The notes beneath the pieces were generated by a model. The model ran no database searches. It was not told where the DNA came from and saw nothing but the letters and a program-made list of their open reading frames with translations. From the NCBI GenBank assembly GCA_003427395.1, contig BFEA01000048.1, positions 4,024,423-4,055,284 on the forward strand: DNA of 30,862 nucleotides, given 5' to 3'. This stretch comes from Chara braunii. Taxonomy: Eukaryota > Streptophyta > Charophyceae > Charales > Characeae. Made by a program: the position numbers and the translations under genes. Shown piece by piece: positions 18,131 through 28,885 of this stretch; position 1 is the stretch's first letter; each line of letters begins with the position of its first letter.

Positions 18131-19143
18131 GGTTAACGACCACCTGATATTTCAGAATGAAAGATTCTGAAGTGGTCTGAAACTGCTGAAATGGCCTGAA
18201 GAAAATTCAGGTAATTTCAGAAGTTTCGGGTCGTTTGTAGGACAAGGCTTTTTTTTTTTTTTTTTTGCCTGTTTTTTCAGCCACTTTAGGTCATTTGAGG
18301 AATTTCAGGTGGGGACCTGAAACCGTTGAAGTGGCTGAAGCTTCTGAATGGGGTTTCAGGTACCCCCATCCAAATGGTTGGATGAGGGTATCTGAAACCC
18401 CTTTCAAAAGTTTCGGCCACTTCAGGTCATTTCAGGAATTTCAGGTGGGGACCTGAAACCGCCGAAGTGGCTGAAGCTTCTGAAAGGGGTTTCAGGCACC
18501 CCCATCCAAATGGTTGGATGGGGTTACCTGAAACCCCTTTCAGAAGCTTCAGCCACTTCAGGTCATTTCAGAAATTTCAGGTGGGGACCTGAAACCGCTG
18601 AAGTGGCCGAAGCTTCTGAAAGGGGTTTCAGGTATCCCCATCCAACCATTTGGATGGGGGTACCTTAAACCTTGGATGGGGATACATGAAACCCCTTTTA
18701 GAAGCTTCAACCACTTCTGGTCATTTCAGGAATTTCAGGTGGGGACCTGAAACCGCTGAAGTGGCTGAAGCTTCTGAACAGGGTTTCAGGTACCCCCATC
18801 CAACCCTGAAACCCCCATCCAAATGGTTGGATGGGGGTACTTAAAACCCCTTTCAGAAGCTTTAGCCACTTCAGGTCATTTCAGGAATTTCAAGTGGGGA
18901 CCTGAAACCGATGAAGTGGCTGAAGCTTCTGAAAGGGGTTTCAAGTACCCCCATCCTACCATTTGCAATGGATCTGTAAGCAATCTGAAAGTGGTGTATC
19001 AACTTGAAGTGGTTGAACTGCCTGAAGGCGGTTTCAGACAACCCCATGTATAGATCCACACACAATCTGGAAGTGGTGTAGTAACCTCAAGTGGTTGAAC
19101 TGCCTGGAAAGGAGACCTGAAAATATATGCACCCGTTAACCAT
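18129..19143. mobile_element. Segment with inverted GTTAAC ends enclosing a palindromic satellite
   Basis: ATGGTTAACG at 18129-18138 is the exact reverse complement of CGTTAACCAT at 19134-19143, and weak similarity continues inward (ATTTCAG versus ATTTTCAGG in the same orientation). CTC lies directly outside on both sides (18126-18128 and 19144-19146), a possible 3-bp target duplication. The interior is mainly the satellite below. It separates LINE ORF1 from the Ty3 gag. Because GTTAAC is itself a palindrome and the duplication is so short, identity as a DNA transposon is tentative. Confidence 0.4.
18262..18960. repeat. Five-unit palindromic satellite (136-158-bp period)
   Basis: The landmark GGTGGGGACCTGAAACC (AGTGGGGACC in the last) starts at 18308, 18444, 18580, 18738 and 18893, so periods are 136, 136, 158 and 155 bp. 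Each unit is an inverted repeat: CAGAAGCTTCAGCCACTTCA on one arm and its reverse complement on the other. The two are joined by a short asymmetric centre, and units meet at a second palindrome built on CCCCCATCCAAATGG and its complement. Every unit could fold into a long hairpin. Degraded versions of the same words extend to about 19110. Confidence 0.9.
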
Positions 19144-19151
19144 CTCTCACA

Positions 19152-20183
19152 GTGTACCGAGCATCACCGGATCGCGCTCTGCGAGACCTCAAGGAGCGTA
19201 TCAGACAGAACGCTCCATTGAGATGTATAAAGCAACTCGATGACGGGGAGCCGGAGGTAATGGTCTGTCCGGTCATTGTAGAGCCAAACAAGGTCACCAC
19301 GGTGGTACGGATAAAGAGCAGAACCGGACCTCCGAGTGTTCGGCGAGAGTCGACCGTTCAACGCTCACCTATGTACGAACGAAGAGACGTTAGAGGTGAC
19401 CGAGGTAGGGATGACTGGAGGGACTAGTACATTCGGGAGCAGCTTTGGAGAGACAGAGAGAGGGTCACACCGCCCAGGCGGATCTACGACTCGCAGATGG
19501 GCGAGTCGTACTCTCTACCTTACGAGAGGAGAGATAGGTACATCATCTCGCACCAACCTTCAGAATTAGACACCAGACCCCCCATTTTCAAGGGATATGG
19601 TATCACCGAGCATCTCGAGAAGTGGGAGCTGCACGCATACCGTAGTCAATGGTCAGAGGACGAAATTATAGATAATTTCCTGTTCAACACGGATCCGAGT
19701 TTGAGTCAAGTAATCAAAGAATCCCGACCAAAAGACAGGCGATGGACTACCTACAAAGCCAGTCTCTATGAACTCTTTAAGCTGGAAGATGTCAAGTATT
19801 CGATCCGAGATTTGGAGTTGATGACTCAGGGTGAGGACGAAAGTGTCCAAGCATTTAAGAGGCGATTCCAGAAGATATTCGATGCCCTTATTGCAAAAGG
19901 GAAGTTGTCGGAGGTCGAGAGATGAACGATCTTCATCGGTCGACTACCTAGAGGGAAGCAGAAGGGAGTACTGAGAGAGATGCCTTACGACAAGTTAGAT
20001 TTTGCAGCGGTACTCAAGTTGGCGATGAAGGCTGAGGCCAACGACTACAAGGACCTAGTTTGGAGAGGAATGCAACGTCGGGACTTCTCCCTCTATCGAG
20101 AGTACGATGTGGAGAGGTGTCCGGACTTTAACGATCAGTCTTGGGCGGAACGGCGATATTTTATGGACAGGGACAGACCATAA
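19152..20183 (+). pseudogene. Ty3 gag, capsid region
   Basis: One frame carries Gag with two in-frame stops (TAG at 19425-19427, TGA at 19923-19925) before TAA at 20181. The part at about 19560-20070 looks like a Ty3 capsid: a region beginning PPIFKGYGITEHLEKWELHA, then EDEIIDNFLF, a W-x2-Y-K-x-S-L-Y-E-L-F helix, and ESVQAFKRRFQKIFDAL, equivalent to the family E-S-V-x-x-F-x-x-R-F pattern. The N-terminal 100 residues are basic. Capsid forms the virus-like particle that carries the element RNA. Confidence 0.75.
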
Positions 20184-20204
20184 TGACCGAGAGACAGAGA
20201 GACG

Positions 20205-21770
20205 GTGATAGACGAGGTGAGAGAGATGAGAGAGATGATGAAGGGATTGGCCAGACAAATGACCGATATCGAGACAAAGACGGGAGCCACTACTTATCGA
20301 GACAAGCTAGGATCCCTCTATTCATTGCGATGGGAACGCAGGAACACCGACCCGTGGAGGAGCATGGAGGATAGGAACCCTCGCACACTAGCGGACTATC
20401 GCGCGAGAGAGAAGCACGACGATGCCTGGCTACGTAGGGATGAGGAAATTGCCAGAGACCGCCGAGGTGACGGGTATCGTGGAGTAGACGTTTTGAGCCG
20501 AGGGGGGAAACTGAAACAGTATCCGCGCAGTCCCAGATATGGAGGGAACATGGAAGGATACCGGAGCCCAGACAATTTTAACCCGAGGGACAGAGACGAC
20601 TCCCGCGGCAGATGGGAATCGGACAGGGACCGCCGTGATGGATATCGTGGGGGTTACGAGAGGATAGAGCGAGGTGAAGGTCGTCGAGAAGACCCACGAG
20701 GGCAGTATGATCGAGGAGGATACCCTGCGTCGCCTAGGTACCCAAAGTCTCCAAACTATCCCAAGTCCCCGAGACCGTCCACCCAAGATATTAGGCCTGC
20801 GAGAGGCTCGACTATTAGGGGCACTGAAGAGAGACCCCCTACTCCTAGAAATTTCTGCATCTATTGTAGGGCAGATGATCACGCGAAGCGGAACTGTCCC
20901 GACCTCAGGCCGGCTATAGATGAAGGATTTGTCGTACTTGATGATCGCAAGTACGTCAAGTGGGCAGATGACCTCGGCGACGTATCGATGTTCCCTTCGA
21001 TGAAGGAGAACGTTGAGACCAGGCGTGTACGACCAAGTAAGGGTAAAGAAGTGGCAAGGAGCCAGAGTGTGCGGATGAGTTTGCCTTCGGATGACGGGGC
21101 ATCTGCGACACCTATACGGGTAGCGGCGACTAAGTCCGCAAGGGGGTCTTCCTCTAAGAAGACTGACACCGATTATGTGATTGCGGAAAAGGATGGACAG
21201 AGGATTGAAGGAGAGGAAGTCATATTTTCGCCGCACAAGCGCGGAGCCCGGAAGTTTACTATGAAGGACACCTTGGACGATATCGATACAGTGGAGCCTC
21301 TCATACGTGCGCTTAGGCAACCAATGCAGTGCACGATACTTGAGTACCTGGCAACTTCGAGACCCCCGCGAGATGAGCTACAGATGATCACGCGCAAGAC
21401 TCGCATTCCCCTGGGAGACGAAGTCCAGATGACTTTCAAACCAGAGGTACCCTCTGTGGCAGTATCGGGAGTGTGCGCAAAGGCAGAACGCGCAGCGACA
21501 ATGTATTTGGATGGAATGGAAGGCGTGCCTCCTCACAAGTTTTACATTTTAGGGAGTGGGACAGTGGAGACCATTCTCAATGACGAGATAGTCCTCCATG
21601 GGGTGATTGACAATGGCAGCGAAGTTGTCATCATAGACAAGGAACTTGCTGTGCGATTAGGGATGGACCTCGACAGGTCTTACCTATTCGAGATAGAGAC
21701 AGTCGATGAAAGAAAGCAGAAGGAGTTTGTCACACGGCGGCCATCGAGGTCGAAGGGTTACGCCTGTTGA
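20205..21770 (+). pseudogene. Ty3 gag C-terminus (zinc knuckle) and protease
   Basis: Same frame as the capsid part, 521 residues. A very Arg/Asp/Gly/Tyr-rich linker with PRYPKSP-type repeats leads to a CX2CX4HX4C zinc knuckle (FCIYCRADDHAKRNCPDL, codons 20856-20897). The retropepsin-like protease is at about 21570-21700: GVIDNGSEVVIIDKELAVRLG, with the active-site Asp at 21609. The usual D-S-G or D-T-G is D-N-G here; I cannot tell whether that is a lineage trait or decay. The frame stops at 21768, and pol continues in another frame. Confidence 0.8.
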
Positions 21771-22252
21771 TGCCTGTTTTCGCGGTCAGGGACTGCAGTT
21801 CAGAGTTACTACCAGGGCGGACGTGGCTGAGCCATGTTCATGCAGTTACTATAGAGCAACCGGACGGAAGCAAGATGCTTTCTATTAAGCGTCCGGATAT
21901 TGGACGGATTATGATAGAGACAGTCGAGCCTCGTGATCCGAGGAACAGAGCGTCCCTAGCAGCTGGCGGTGGCTGCAAGCCGGTCACGCTCGCGAGTCAC
22001 TTGCTGAGATTCCGCGAGAAGAAGTATCGGGCTTTGCTCATAGAGGAAGAAGGATGCATAGTGGAAGTCAAGGACTTAGGTAATCGCGTCCTTGTGGGTG
22101 AAAACTCGTACCCTAAGGCTGAAGACGAGGAATTCGGAGGTATGATCTCTGTGTCTTTTTTAAGGGCGCATCCCCCTACGGGCCCCTACGGGGAGCGACC
22201 AAAGAGACACAAGACAGTGGCTCAGAAGGTTAAGCCGGCGGCGGTAGCCTGA
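21767..22252 (+). pseudogene. Ty3 protease C-terminal flank and spacer to RT
   Basis: The new frame starts at the stop of the previous one. The residues SHVHAVTIEQPDGSKMLSIK may be the end of the protease domain. The rest (EEGCIVEVKDLGNRV, then a basic PERPKRHK-like stretch) has no motif I know. In Ty3 polyproteins this place is a variable linker. Confidence 0.5.
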
Positions 22253-22389
22253 GAGCGATCAGCACTAGATAGGATATCTGAGGAGGAGATCACCAGGAAG
22301 ATTAAAGAAAGGAAGAAGAGAAATCCGCAACGGCTGACAGAAGAAAGGATAGCGGAGATGGGCATAGGAGATGGAAATATGACGGAATA

Positions 22390-23398
22390 AGAGAAGGAGC
22401 GCGTACTAGAAGTTCTTAAGACTTGTGATAATGCCATAGCCTTTAGCGATGCGGAAAGAGGAAGAATCGATCCTTGGTATGCCAAACCTGCTAGGATCTA
22501 CACAATCCCGCATACTCCACGGAATGATGCAGGGTGGAAGTTTGCACAGAAAGAGAAGGAAGAGGTTTTCGTCTTCCTAAAAGAGAAGATGCATGTGGTG
22601 AAACCGTCTGATAGTGCTTATGCGAACAGGTGGTTCTTTTTACGGAAACCTAACGGGAAGATCCGGTGGATTCAGGACCTTCAAAAGGTTAACGAGGTCA
22701 CTATACGGGATGTGGGGTCCATACCGCGCGCTGATCTATTAGCAGAAGGAGGCGGCAGGCAGATCCATTTACTCTGTCTGCGATCTATTTTCAGGTTATG
22801 ATGAGATACCCTTATATCCTAGGGATAGGCATCTCAATGTCATGCATACACCGCTCGGGCTAGTGTAGATGATGGTCGTGCCCATGGGGTGGACCAATGG
22901 GGTTGCGGTCTTCCAAAGAGCTATGGTTGCTGTTCTAAAGGACTTCATTCCTGACAAAGTTGAAGTCTTTTTGGACGACTTCCCAATAAAAGGGCCCGTA
23001 TTGAAAGATAAGACGGAGGTTGCCCCTGGTGTCAAGAGATTCGTAGAGCAGCACGTAACGAACATCTACGTGGTCCTTGAACAACTAGATGAAGCTAACC
23101 TGATGGTCAGTAGGACGAAAAGTCGGTGGGCAGTCTCGACGATTAAGATTTTAGGGTTTATATGTGACTCAAAAGGTCGTCGAGCGGACCCAGTCAAGTT
23201 AGATAAACTCCTAAAATGGCCGACTCCGTTGCATAGCGCTACCGAAGTCCGCCAATTCCTAGAAGTCGTGGGTTACTGGTGGATCTTCATACGTGGGTAC
23301 GCGGAGAAGGCAGAGCCTCTAAGTACACTCTTTAGGAGAACTGAGCGATTCTACTTGGATTCTCCTCAGGAGTTTGCGGTATTAACCCTCAAGGAATA
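22390..23398 (+). pseudogene. Ty3 reverse transcriptase
   Basis: Two frames. The first (to about 22770) has the fingers: ANRWFFLRKPNGKIRWIQDLQ, then the P-R-A-D-L stretch. After a shift near 22750-22790 the other frame carries SVCDLFSGYDEI (motif A Asp), an in-frame TAG at 22866-22868, then VPMGWTNGVAVFQRAM (motif B) and VFLDDFPI (motif C, FLDD at 22968-22979, where most Ty3 have Y-[IVL]-D-D). The connection GFICDSKGRRADPVKLDKLLKWPTP and VRQFLEVVGYW follows. Ends in TAA at 23397. Confidence 0.85.
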
Positions 23399-23426
23399 AT
23401 TTAAAGAAGGGGGGTGAATCTTATGT

Positions 23427-23840
23427 GTGTCATTTTTCGAGGACGAGACCGACAGACCCTTCATAGTATCTACGGATGCTGGACCATGTTCAATTGGAGG
23501 GCTGCTTTCTCAGAAGGACGCTGACGGTAAGGAGAGGCCGCTGAGATTTGAGAGTCGAACGCTTAACATCGCTGACGTAACTACAGTCAATTCAAAAACG
23601 AAGTGTTAGATGTCCTACGGTGCTTGGACGCTTTTAGACACTACATATATGGAAGGCAATTCATTCTACACACAGATCTTACAGCTGTGGCGTCAGTTTT
23701 GCAGAAAGACTTCAGTTTGACAGATCCCACGATTGTGAGGTGGTTGATCAGGATCCGACTCTATGATTATACTGTGGAAAGAATCTCGGGAACGAAGAAT
23801 GCGGTAGCCGATGGATTTTTGCGGATCCCGATCGAGGCGG
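23427..23840 (+). pseudogene. Ty3 RNase H
   Basis: VSTDAGPCSIGGLLSQKD carries the first catalytic Asp. After a frameshift near 23595-23605, FRHYIYGRQFILHTDLTAV has the H-T-D motif, and TVERISGTKNAVADGFLR ends the domain in the place where active enzymes have N-x2-A-D-x-L-S-R. It removes RNA from RNA-DNA hybrids in active elements. Confidence 0.8.
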
Positions 23841-24770
23841 AGCGACCAATAGTGGCAGCTGCACTGACTATGATCGAGCCCAGATGGACTGATCGATTCC
23901 TAGTTAACCTTCATGAGGATAAGTACCGGACGATAGGGTTACATCTGTCAGGAGAGGAGAGTCCGGACTCCGAGATCAGGAGACAGGCGGCCCAGTACTG
24001 CCTTAGATCTGGACATTTGTTTTGTAGGCCTACAGGATCAGGGATGTCTCTACGAGTGATCTGTGACCCAGAGGAGAAGGAGTCCATAATAGCGGAACTA
24101 CATGACAGTGTGGTTGGTGGGCAAAGAGGAGTGAAAGAGACATATGAGAAGGTCCGAGGACTATACTGGTGGGAAGGACAGTACAAAGGCGCTGAACAGT
24201 ATTGTGTGACTTGTGAGGAATGTCAGAAGAGGTCCCTTGTGAGATACAAGGAGCCGCTTCATCCGTCCTATCCTACTCGACCGGGCGAGAAGGTGCACAT
24301 CGATCTGGTTAAGATGCCGAAGGGAGTAGGCAATATGAACTATGTCGTAAACTGTTAGAGATGACTTCACTGGGTTTGTTGATGGAAAACCTATTAGAAC
24401 CAAGACAACTAGGGAGGTCAAGAACTTTGTTCTGGAATATCTGTCTAGATACATGTGTGTCAGTAAGATTGTGATGGATAGAGGAGCGGAGTTCCTAGCG
24501 GATGAGGTCCAGAATGTACTAAAGAAAGCGGGAGCTAGAGTGTCAATAGCTACTGCCTATCACCCTCAGACCAATGCACCAGTAGAGCGAGGTCATCAGT
24601 CATTGATAGCATCACTGCCCAAGTGGTGTAGAGGTAAAGATAGCGACTGGCCGAAATACTTTCGATATGCGGTATGGGCAAATAATGTCACAGTCCGAGC
24701 TAGCATATGTTACCCGCCTTACACTCTGTGGTTTGGGAGACACTGCCTTTTGCCCATATAGTTTCATGTA
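23841..24770 (+). pseudogene. Ty3 integrase: zinc domain and catalytic core
   Basis: The zinc domain reads LHDSVVGGQRG to YCVTCEEC. The first His and both Cys are present, but the second His of the usual G-G-H-x-G is Gln. The core begins KVHIDLVKMP (first Asp), has a stop and shift near 24355, then IVMDRGAEF (second Asp) and NAPVERGHQS (Glu). Exactly 35 residues lie between the second Asp and the Glu, the classic D-35-E. Stop TAG at about 24760. Confidence 0.85.
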
Positions 24771-24803
24771 GACAGTTGGACTACAGTTGATTGGGCCGAT
24801 AAT

Positions 24804-25322
24804 ATGTCGCGAGAGGAGCGTTTGGCGGTCAGGACTAGACAGATTGCATACGGGCTAGAGGATGATCTTATGTCCGCAGCCAATCGATTGGCGGTGGAAA
24901 AAGAGAAAGGCAAAGTGAGATGGGATAAAGATGTCAGAATCAGAAAGGAGAAGATAAGAGTCGACGACATGGTACTTCTCTACGACGTTGCATTGGAGAG
25001 GACGTGGTCAGGAAAACTGGCTAACAGATGGATGAGACCTTACCATGTAGTCGGTGCGCTAAGCTGGGGAGCGTATATGATTGCTGAGTTAGATGGATCT
25101 AGGTGGAAAGATCATGTGGCAGAGGCTAGATTGAAGTTGTTTAGGCCAAGGGATACCCCTACCCATGCGGTGGCACTATTAGACCCTAAGAATAAAGGGA
25201 AAGCGAAGGCGGCGGATTACGGACCGTCGAGACGGTTCAAGATAGGTGAAAGTTCGAAGATGAGAAAGAGAGTAGAGACCAGGAAGGTGAAGGGCTTGAT
25301 GCCGGGAAAGAGAAGGAAATGA
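24804..25322 (+). pseudogene. Ty3 integrase C-terminal module
   Basis: 172 residues. The sequence VDDMVLLYDVALERTWSGKL, then NRWMRPYHVV, then AYMIAELDG is the SH3-like fold and GPY/F-type end of Ty3 integrases; the family G-P-[YF] reads R-P-Y here. The tail is Lys/Arg-rich, with no chromodomain that I can recognise. It ends with TGA at 25320. Confidence 0.75.
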
Positions 25323-26455
25323 CTTTTTGTGTTGCGGAGACCTAAACGCAGAGTCCGCATTAGACGAGGTGGAGCACATGAGGGGCAGCCACTCCAACGA
25401 AAACAAAAGACGAGAAACTTCCCTATATCTAAGCCCAAGCGACCTCGGCAAAAAAAAAAAAAAAGGACCCTCTCAGCCCCAGAGTTCCTGAGAAATCCAA
25501 GCGCTAGACAGATAAGCGGAGACATAAGAGCCGCACGCGCGTGGTCGCTATAAATCTTATACGATTCGTTTCACAGACTCTGACTTAGACGGCGCAGACT
25601 CGACGGGGGCGTCGAGAAAAGGTCCGGGCTTGTTTGTCGGGCGGCCGAACGCCAGTCGGCCACCTGAAATCCGACGGTTTAACCCTTAGATTAACTGCCT
25701 AAAGGAGGATTGACTGAGACTTTCATCCGAGCTGTCAGGAAAAATTAGGGGTACCTAGAGCCCCCTTAAAATTGGATGTGTCGACCGCTGAGACTACCTC
25801 TCAAAATTGGCGAGAGGGACTACCTCTTCTACTGCGCTGACGTCTACCTTATTTTCGTCCGCTCCGAGCCTATTTTCGAAACGGCTATCCGCGGAACGGT
25901 AATATGAGAATAGGCCTTGGTGTGGTCCTTTTACATTGCACAATTGGTGCGGGAATGAAGCCTCAAATATCTTTAATTTTAATATTAAAATTAAAAATGA
26001 AAAAAAAAATAAAAGCAGTAGAAGCGAGGAGAAAAACGAGATATTATTTATTTTATAAAATTTCCTTGGTATTTAATTTTAATGGAATCGCCCTCATTAT
26101 TTGTTATTTCCAGTAATAAAATAAAAAACAAGAAAAATAATCAAAATTATAAAAGGAAAAAAAAAACATGGGAGTTTTCATTATTTGATTGAATTCCATC
26201 GGAATTCACTTTTGATGAAATTACCTTTATTTTCATTATTATGATTATTTTCGATAATAGAATTAAGAGATAAAAAAAATAACTAAAAATGATAAAATGG
26301 AAGAAAACCGATGATTATTAAATGTTTGATTAAATTTTATTCAAATTATTCGCAAAGGGTTTTAATCCCGGATTATTTATTTACTCTAAATTCTAACGAT
26401 TCTCTTTATTTCCCGGTAATTGGGATCGCTCACGCGACTCACCTGATTACTAGCC
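25323..26455. other. 3' flank of the Ty3 element, A/T-rich
   Basis: No gene. A 15-base A run followed by GGA at about 25451-25467, and AAAGGAGGA near 25701, are two candidates for the polypurine tract that precedes a 3' LTR, but no matching 5' LTR exists in the window. 25780-25830 repeats GACTACCTCT. From 25970 to 26420 composition is strongly A/T-rich, with interspersed ATTATTTT words. Confidence 0.4.
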
Positions 26456-27360
26456 TTGCCGCAATCTGAGTGTTTTGAGAGAGTGGGGCCACATGGTCAG
26501 CGTGAGTTGGTGTTACCTTGGTCCAGTTGTATTGCTTCGGTATCTGGTTCGGCTCGATACTCTGATTCGGGTCAAGTTCGGTATCATTACGGGATTGCAG
26601 CATTCTACGGTATCCGATATATTTCAGGCTCGGTATTGGCTCGACATTCGACATATTTCAGGCTCGGTATTAATTCGACATCGGTCTGGTACTCACCATT
26701 GCATTATTTTCGAGTTCGGTATTAGTCCAGCATTGGTACGGTATGGGCTACAGCAACTCCGAAGGTTTGTTTCAGCTTCGACATCGACATGAGACAGCTG
26801 CGTGGTATGAATTTTCAAGTTCGACGCAGGCGCGGTATTGGAACGGGTTGTTGTGACGCGCCACTACTACTTTGTGTGGCCACTGGTTTGACACTGACGT
26901 GGCACTATGGTCTGTTCCTATTATTTGGGTTCGATCTAGTACGGTACTGATGGGGCACGCTGCTGGTCGACTCTATTTATCTTTTTACCTTCACTGGTTC
27001 GGCATCCCAGCGGTGTACCGTAACGCGGTACTATTGTTTTGGTGTGTGTACTAGTCTGGGACACTTACGCACATCGGAGACTGCTACAGTTGCTCCGGTT
27101 CTATAGTGTTGTGTGGTACCGTCAACTGCGGGTTGGGGCTCTCGATCGACAGTGTTGGCCGGCGGCAGATAAAAGTGTTAGCTTTGGATATATGCAAGTT
27201 TAGGGAAAGTTCGTCGTCGGGCTGTATTTCAATTTTGTGATAACATACTTGGTATGTTCTTGGCTCAAGGTAATGTTTTGCTACCTGGAGACTACGACGT
27301 TTTGTGGGTCTGAGTACTGGTGGGCTTACATGGGTTTCCCTGCTCCGGTACCATCACTGC
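26456..27360. repeat. CGGTA-rich decayed repeat region
   Basis: No supported gene. The words CGGTATT, GGTACGG and TCGACAT recur irregularly. The clearest unit is a 34-bp tandem pair at 26615-26648 and 26649-26682 around ATTTCAGGCTCGGTATT. Similar CGGTAC/GGTACC words come back at about 30265-30340. Open frames here follow from the lack of stop words. Confidence 0.5.
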
Positions 27361-27768
27361 TCCGGGCCTAAGGGTCCGGTTTTGCAGATGTCACGGACCC
27401 GATAGGACCCATGACCAAGAGGTGAAGTGGATGCAGGGGGCGAGCTCCTGAGGACGGGACCCGCATTTCAAATTGGATATAACGGAGGGTCGCAGGAGGC
27501 AAGCGGGCATATTTTTTTGGGCAGAGTGATGGATCTGGCCCGCATGGTGTACACAGCCCACCCGTTGACTTGGAAAATTCGACGCCACGAGGTCGCTCAA
27601 ACGAACTCGCCAAAGAAGAGGGATTCGGGCAGGAGGAGAACGGGCGAGCCAGGCGTACGCCGCCCTGCCTTGAGCTCGTACGGAAAATGCTCGCGTTGAG
27701 CGAGGCCAAGCAGGGAAGTTGTGAGCGGCGTGCGCTCTGAGGAGGCGGACACAGCTGCAGATCATCAG
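27361..27768. other. GC-rich segment, no recognisable gene
   Basis: Frames are open on both strands at about 27370-27760, without any motif that I know. No splice or start context favours one of them. A decayed mobile element or host sequence cannot be separated. Confidence 0.3.
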
Positions 27769-27982
27769 CCTTCCCGCTGCAGGCGGGTCAGATATCTTAC
27801 ACTTGTTGAGTGGCTAATCGTCCTTCCCGCGGCAGGCGGGACAAATATCTTACACTTGTTGATTGGCTACTCGGGCCTTCCCGCTGCAGGCGGGTCAGAT
27901 ATCTCACACTTGTTGGGTGGCTAATTGAGCCTTCCTGCTGTAGGCGGGTCAGACACATTACTCTTGCTGACGGACAGATCAT
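27769..27982. repeat. Four tandem 53-54-bp units, each with a hairpin
   Basis: Units start at 27769, 27822, 27876 and 27930. Each begins with CCTTCCCGCTGCAGGCGGG or a variant, so CCCGC and GCGGG can pair around the loop TGCAG. This is followed by TCAGATATCTTACACTTGTT and a short variable end. The fourth copy is the most diverged. Confidence 0.92.
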
Positions 27983-28119
27983 CCAACAGAAAAATTATCG
28001 CCAAAATTCAACAAAATTTCTTTTTGATGTCTAACTTATTCACGCCAGAAGGGGTGTGACCAACTGTTGAAACTGGGTCTTCTTCTGTATTCAACTACTC
28101 ATCAACATTATCAACTTAT

Positions 28120-28232
28120 TTCCAACGAGTCCAACATGGTTTCCAACAGGTCTCAATTTTTTTCTCAACGACTCCAACATGGTTTCGTACAGGACTCCAA
28201 CATGAACCAACACTTATCCAACACGGTTCTTG
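28120..28232. repeat. Short tandem words CTCCAACATGGTTTC
   Basis: GAGTCCAACATGGTTTCCAACAGG (28127-28150), GACTCCAACATGGTTTCGTACAGG and ACTCCAACATGAACCAACAC are partial copies about 22-43 bases apart. ATCCAACACGGTTCT follows. Function unknown. Confidence 0.65.
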
Positions 28233-28259
28233 ACCCCACACAAGGTTCTTAACAACAAT

Positions 28260-28262
<3 letters not shown>

Positions 28263-28333
<71 letters not shown>
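28263..28333. repeat. (GA)n microsatellite 1
   Basis: About 35 uninterrupted GA units. Confidence 0.97.
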
Positions 28334-28337
<4 letters not shown>

Positions 28338-28375
28338 AGATTTTTGAAGTGGTATATGAAAAACACACACACAAG

Positions 28376-28627
28376 GAACCCCACACTTCAACCCGGTTGG
28401 GAACTCGTCACTTACGCTGGAATACGATAACAACGTCTTAATACATGGCCCCCGCATCCTAACCACATCGTGACTAACTCAGAGAAAGGTAGGTAAATGC
28501 AATGCAATAAGGACAATTCACACATTAAACCCCTCACATTTTTGAAAGGTCGGGAACTGGGTGCCACTTATGCTGGAATTCGACAACAACGTCTTCATAT
28601 AAGGCCCCCACTTCCCAACCAGATCGT
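28376..28627. repeat. Duplicated ~95-bp unit next to (GA)n tracts
   Basis: 28376-28468 and 28529-28627 align along their length, sharing GGGAACT, CTTAYGCTGGAAT, CAACAACGTCTT, GGCCCCC and TCCYAACCA-ATCGT. Each copy lies just downstream or upstream of a long GA tract, which suggests that unit and microsatellite spread together. No coding capacity. Confidence 0.8.
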
Positions 28628-28662
28628 CAAAAGTGTAAGTCGTGTGATACGGTAATAACATT

Positions 28663-28763
<101 letters not shown>

Positions 28764-28811
28764 GAGGGTGAGAGAGAAAGAGAGAAAGAGAGAGAGAGAG
28801 TGGGGGTGTGC

Positions 28812-28814
<3 letters not shown>

Positions 28815-28881
<67 letters not shown>
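28815..28881. repeat. (GA)n microsatellite 3
   Basis: About 33 GA units. On the minus strand this is a (CT)n run directly at the 3' end of the SINE. Confidence 0.97.

Positions 28882-28885
<4 letters not shown>

Larger units (their letters stand above)
19144..25322 (+). mobile_element. Decayed Ty3/gypsy LTR retrotransposon (internal region)
   Basis: Gag, zinc knuckle, protease, RT, RNase H and integrase appear in that order on the + strand, which defines the Ty3/gypsy class. Integrase comes after RT, unlike Copia. Reading frame 3 carries gag-protease; pol is spread over two frames, with stops at several places. No pair of LTRs flanking it could be identified; the left side is cut off by the satellite segment. 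The copy is dead. Confidence 0.88.

Noticed and set aside
18262-18960. CRISPR-like array
   Set aside because: Units are near-palindromic throughout, with no unique spacers of constant length, and the context is eukaryotic.
18265-19053. Small + strand open frames with repeated GHFRNF-type peptides
   Set aside because: They are translations of the palindromic satellite units.
20430-21320. 296-residue minus-strand frame
   Set aside because: It is the antisense shadow of the Arg/Asp-rich Ty3 gag.
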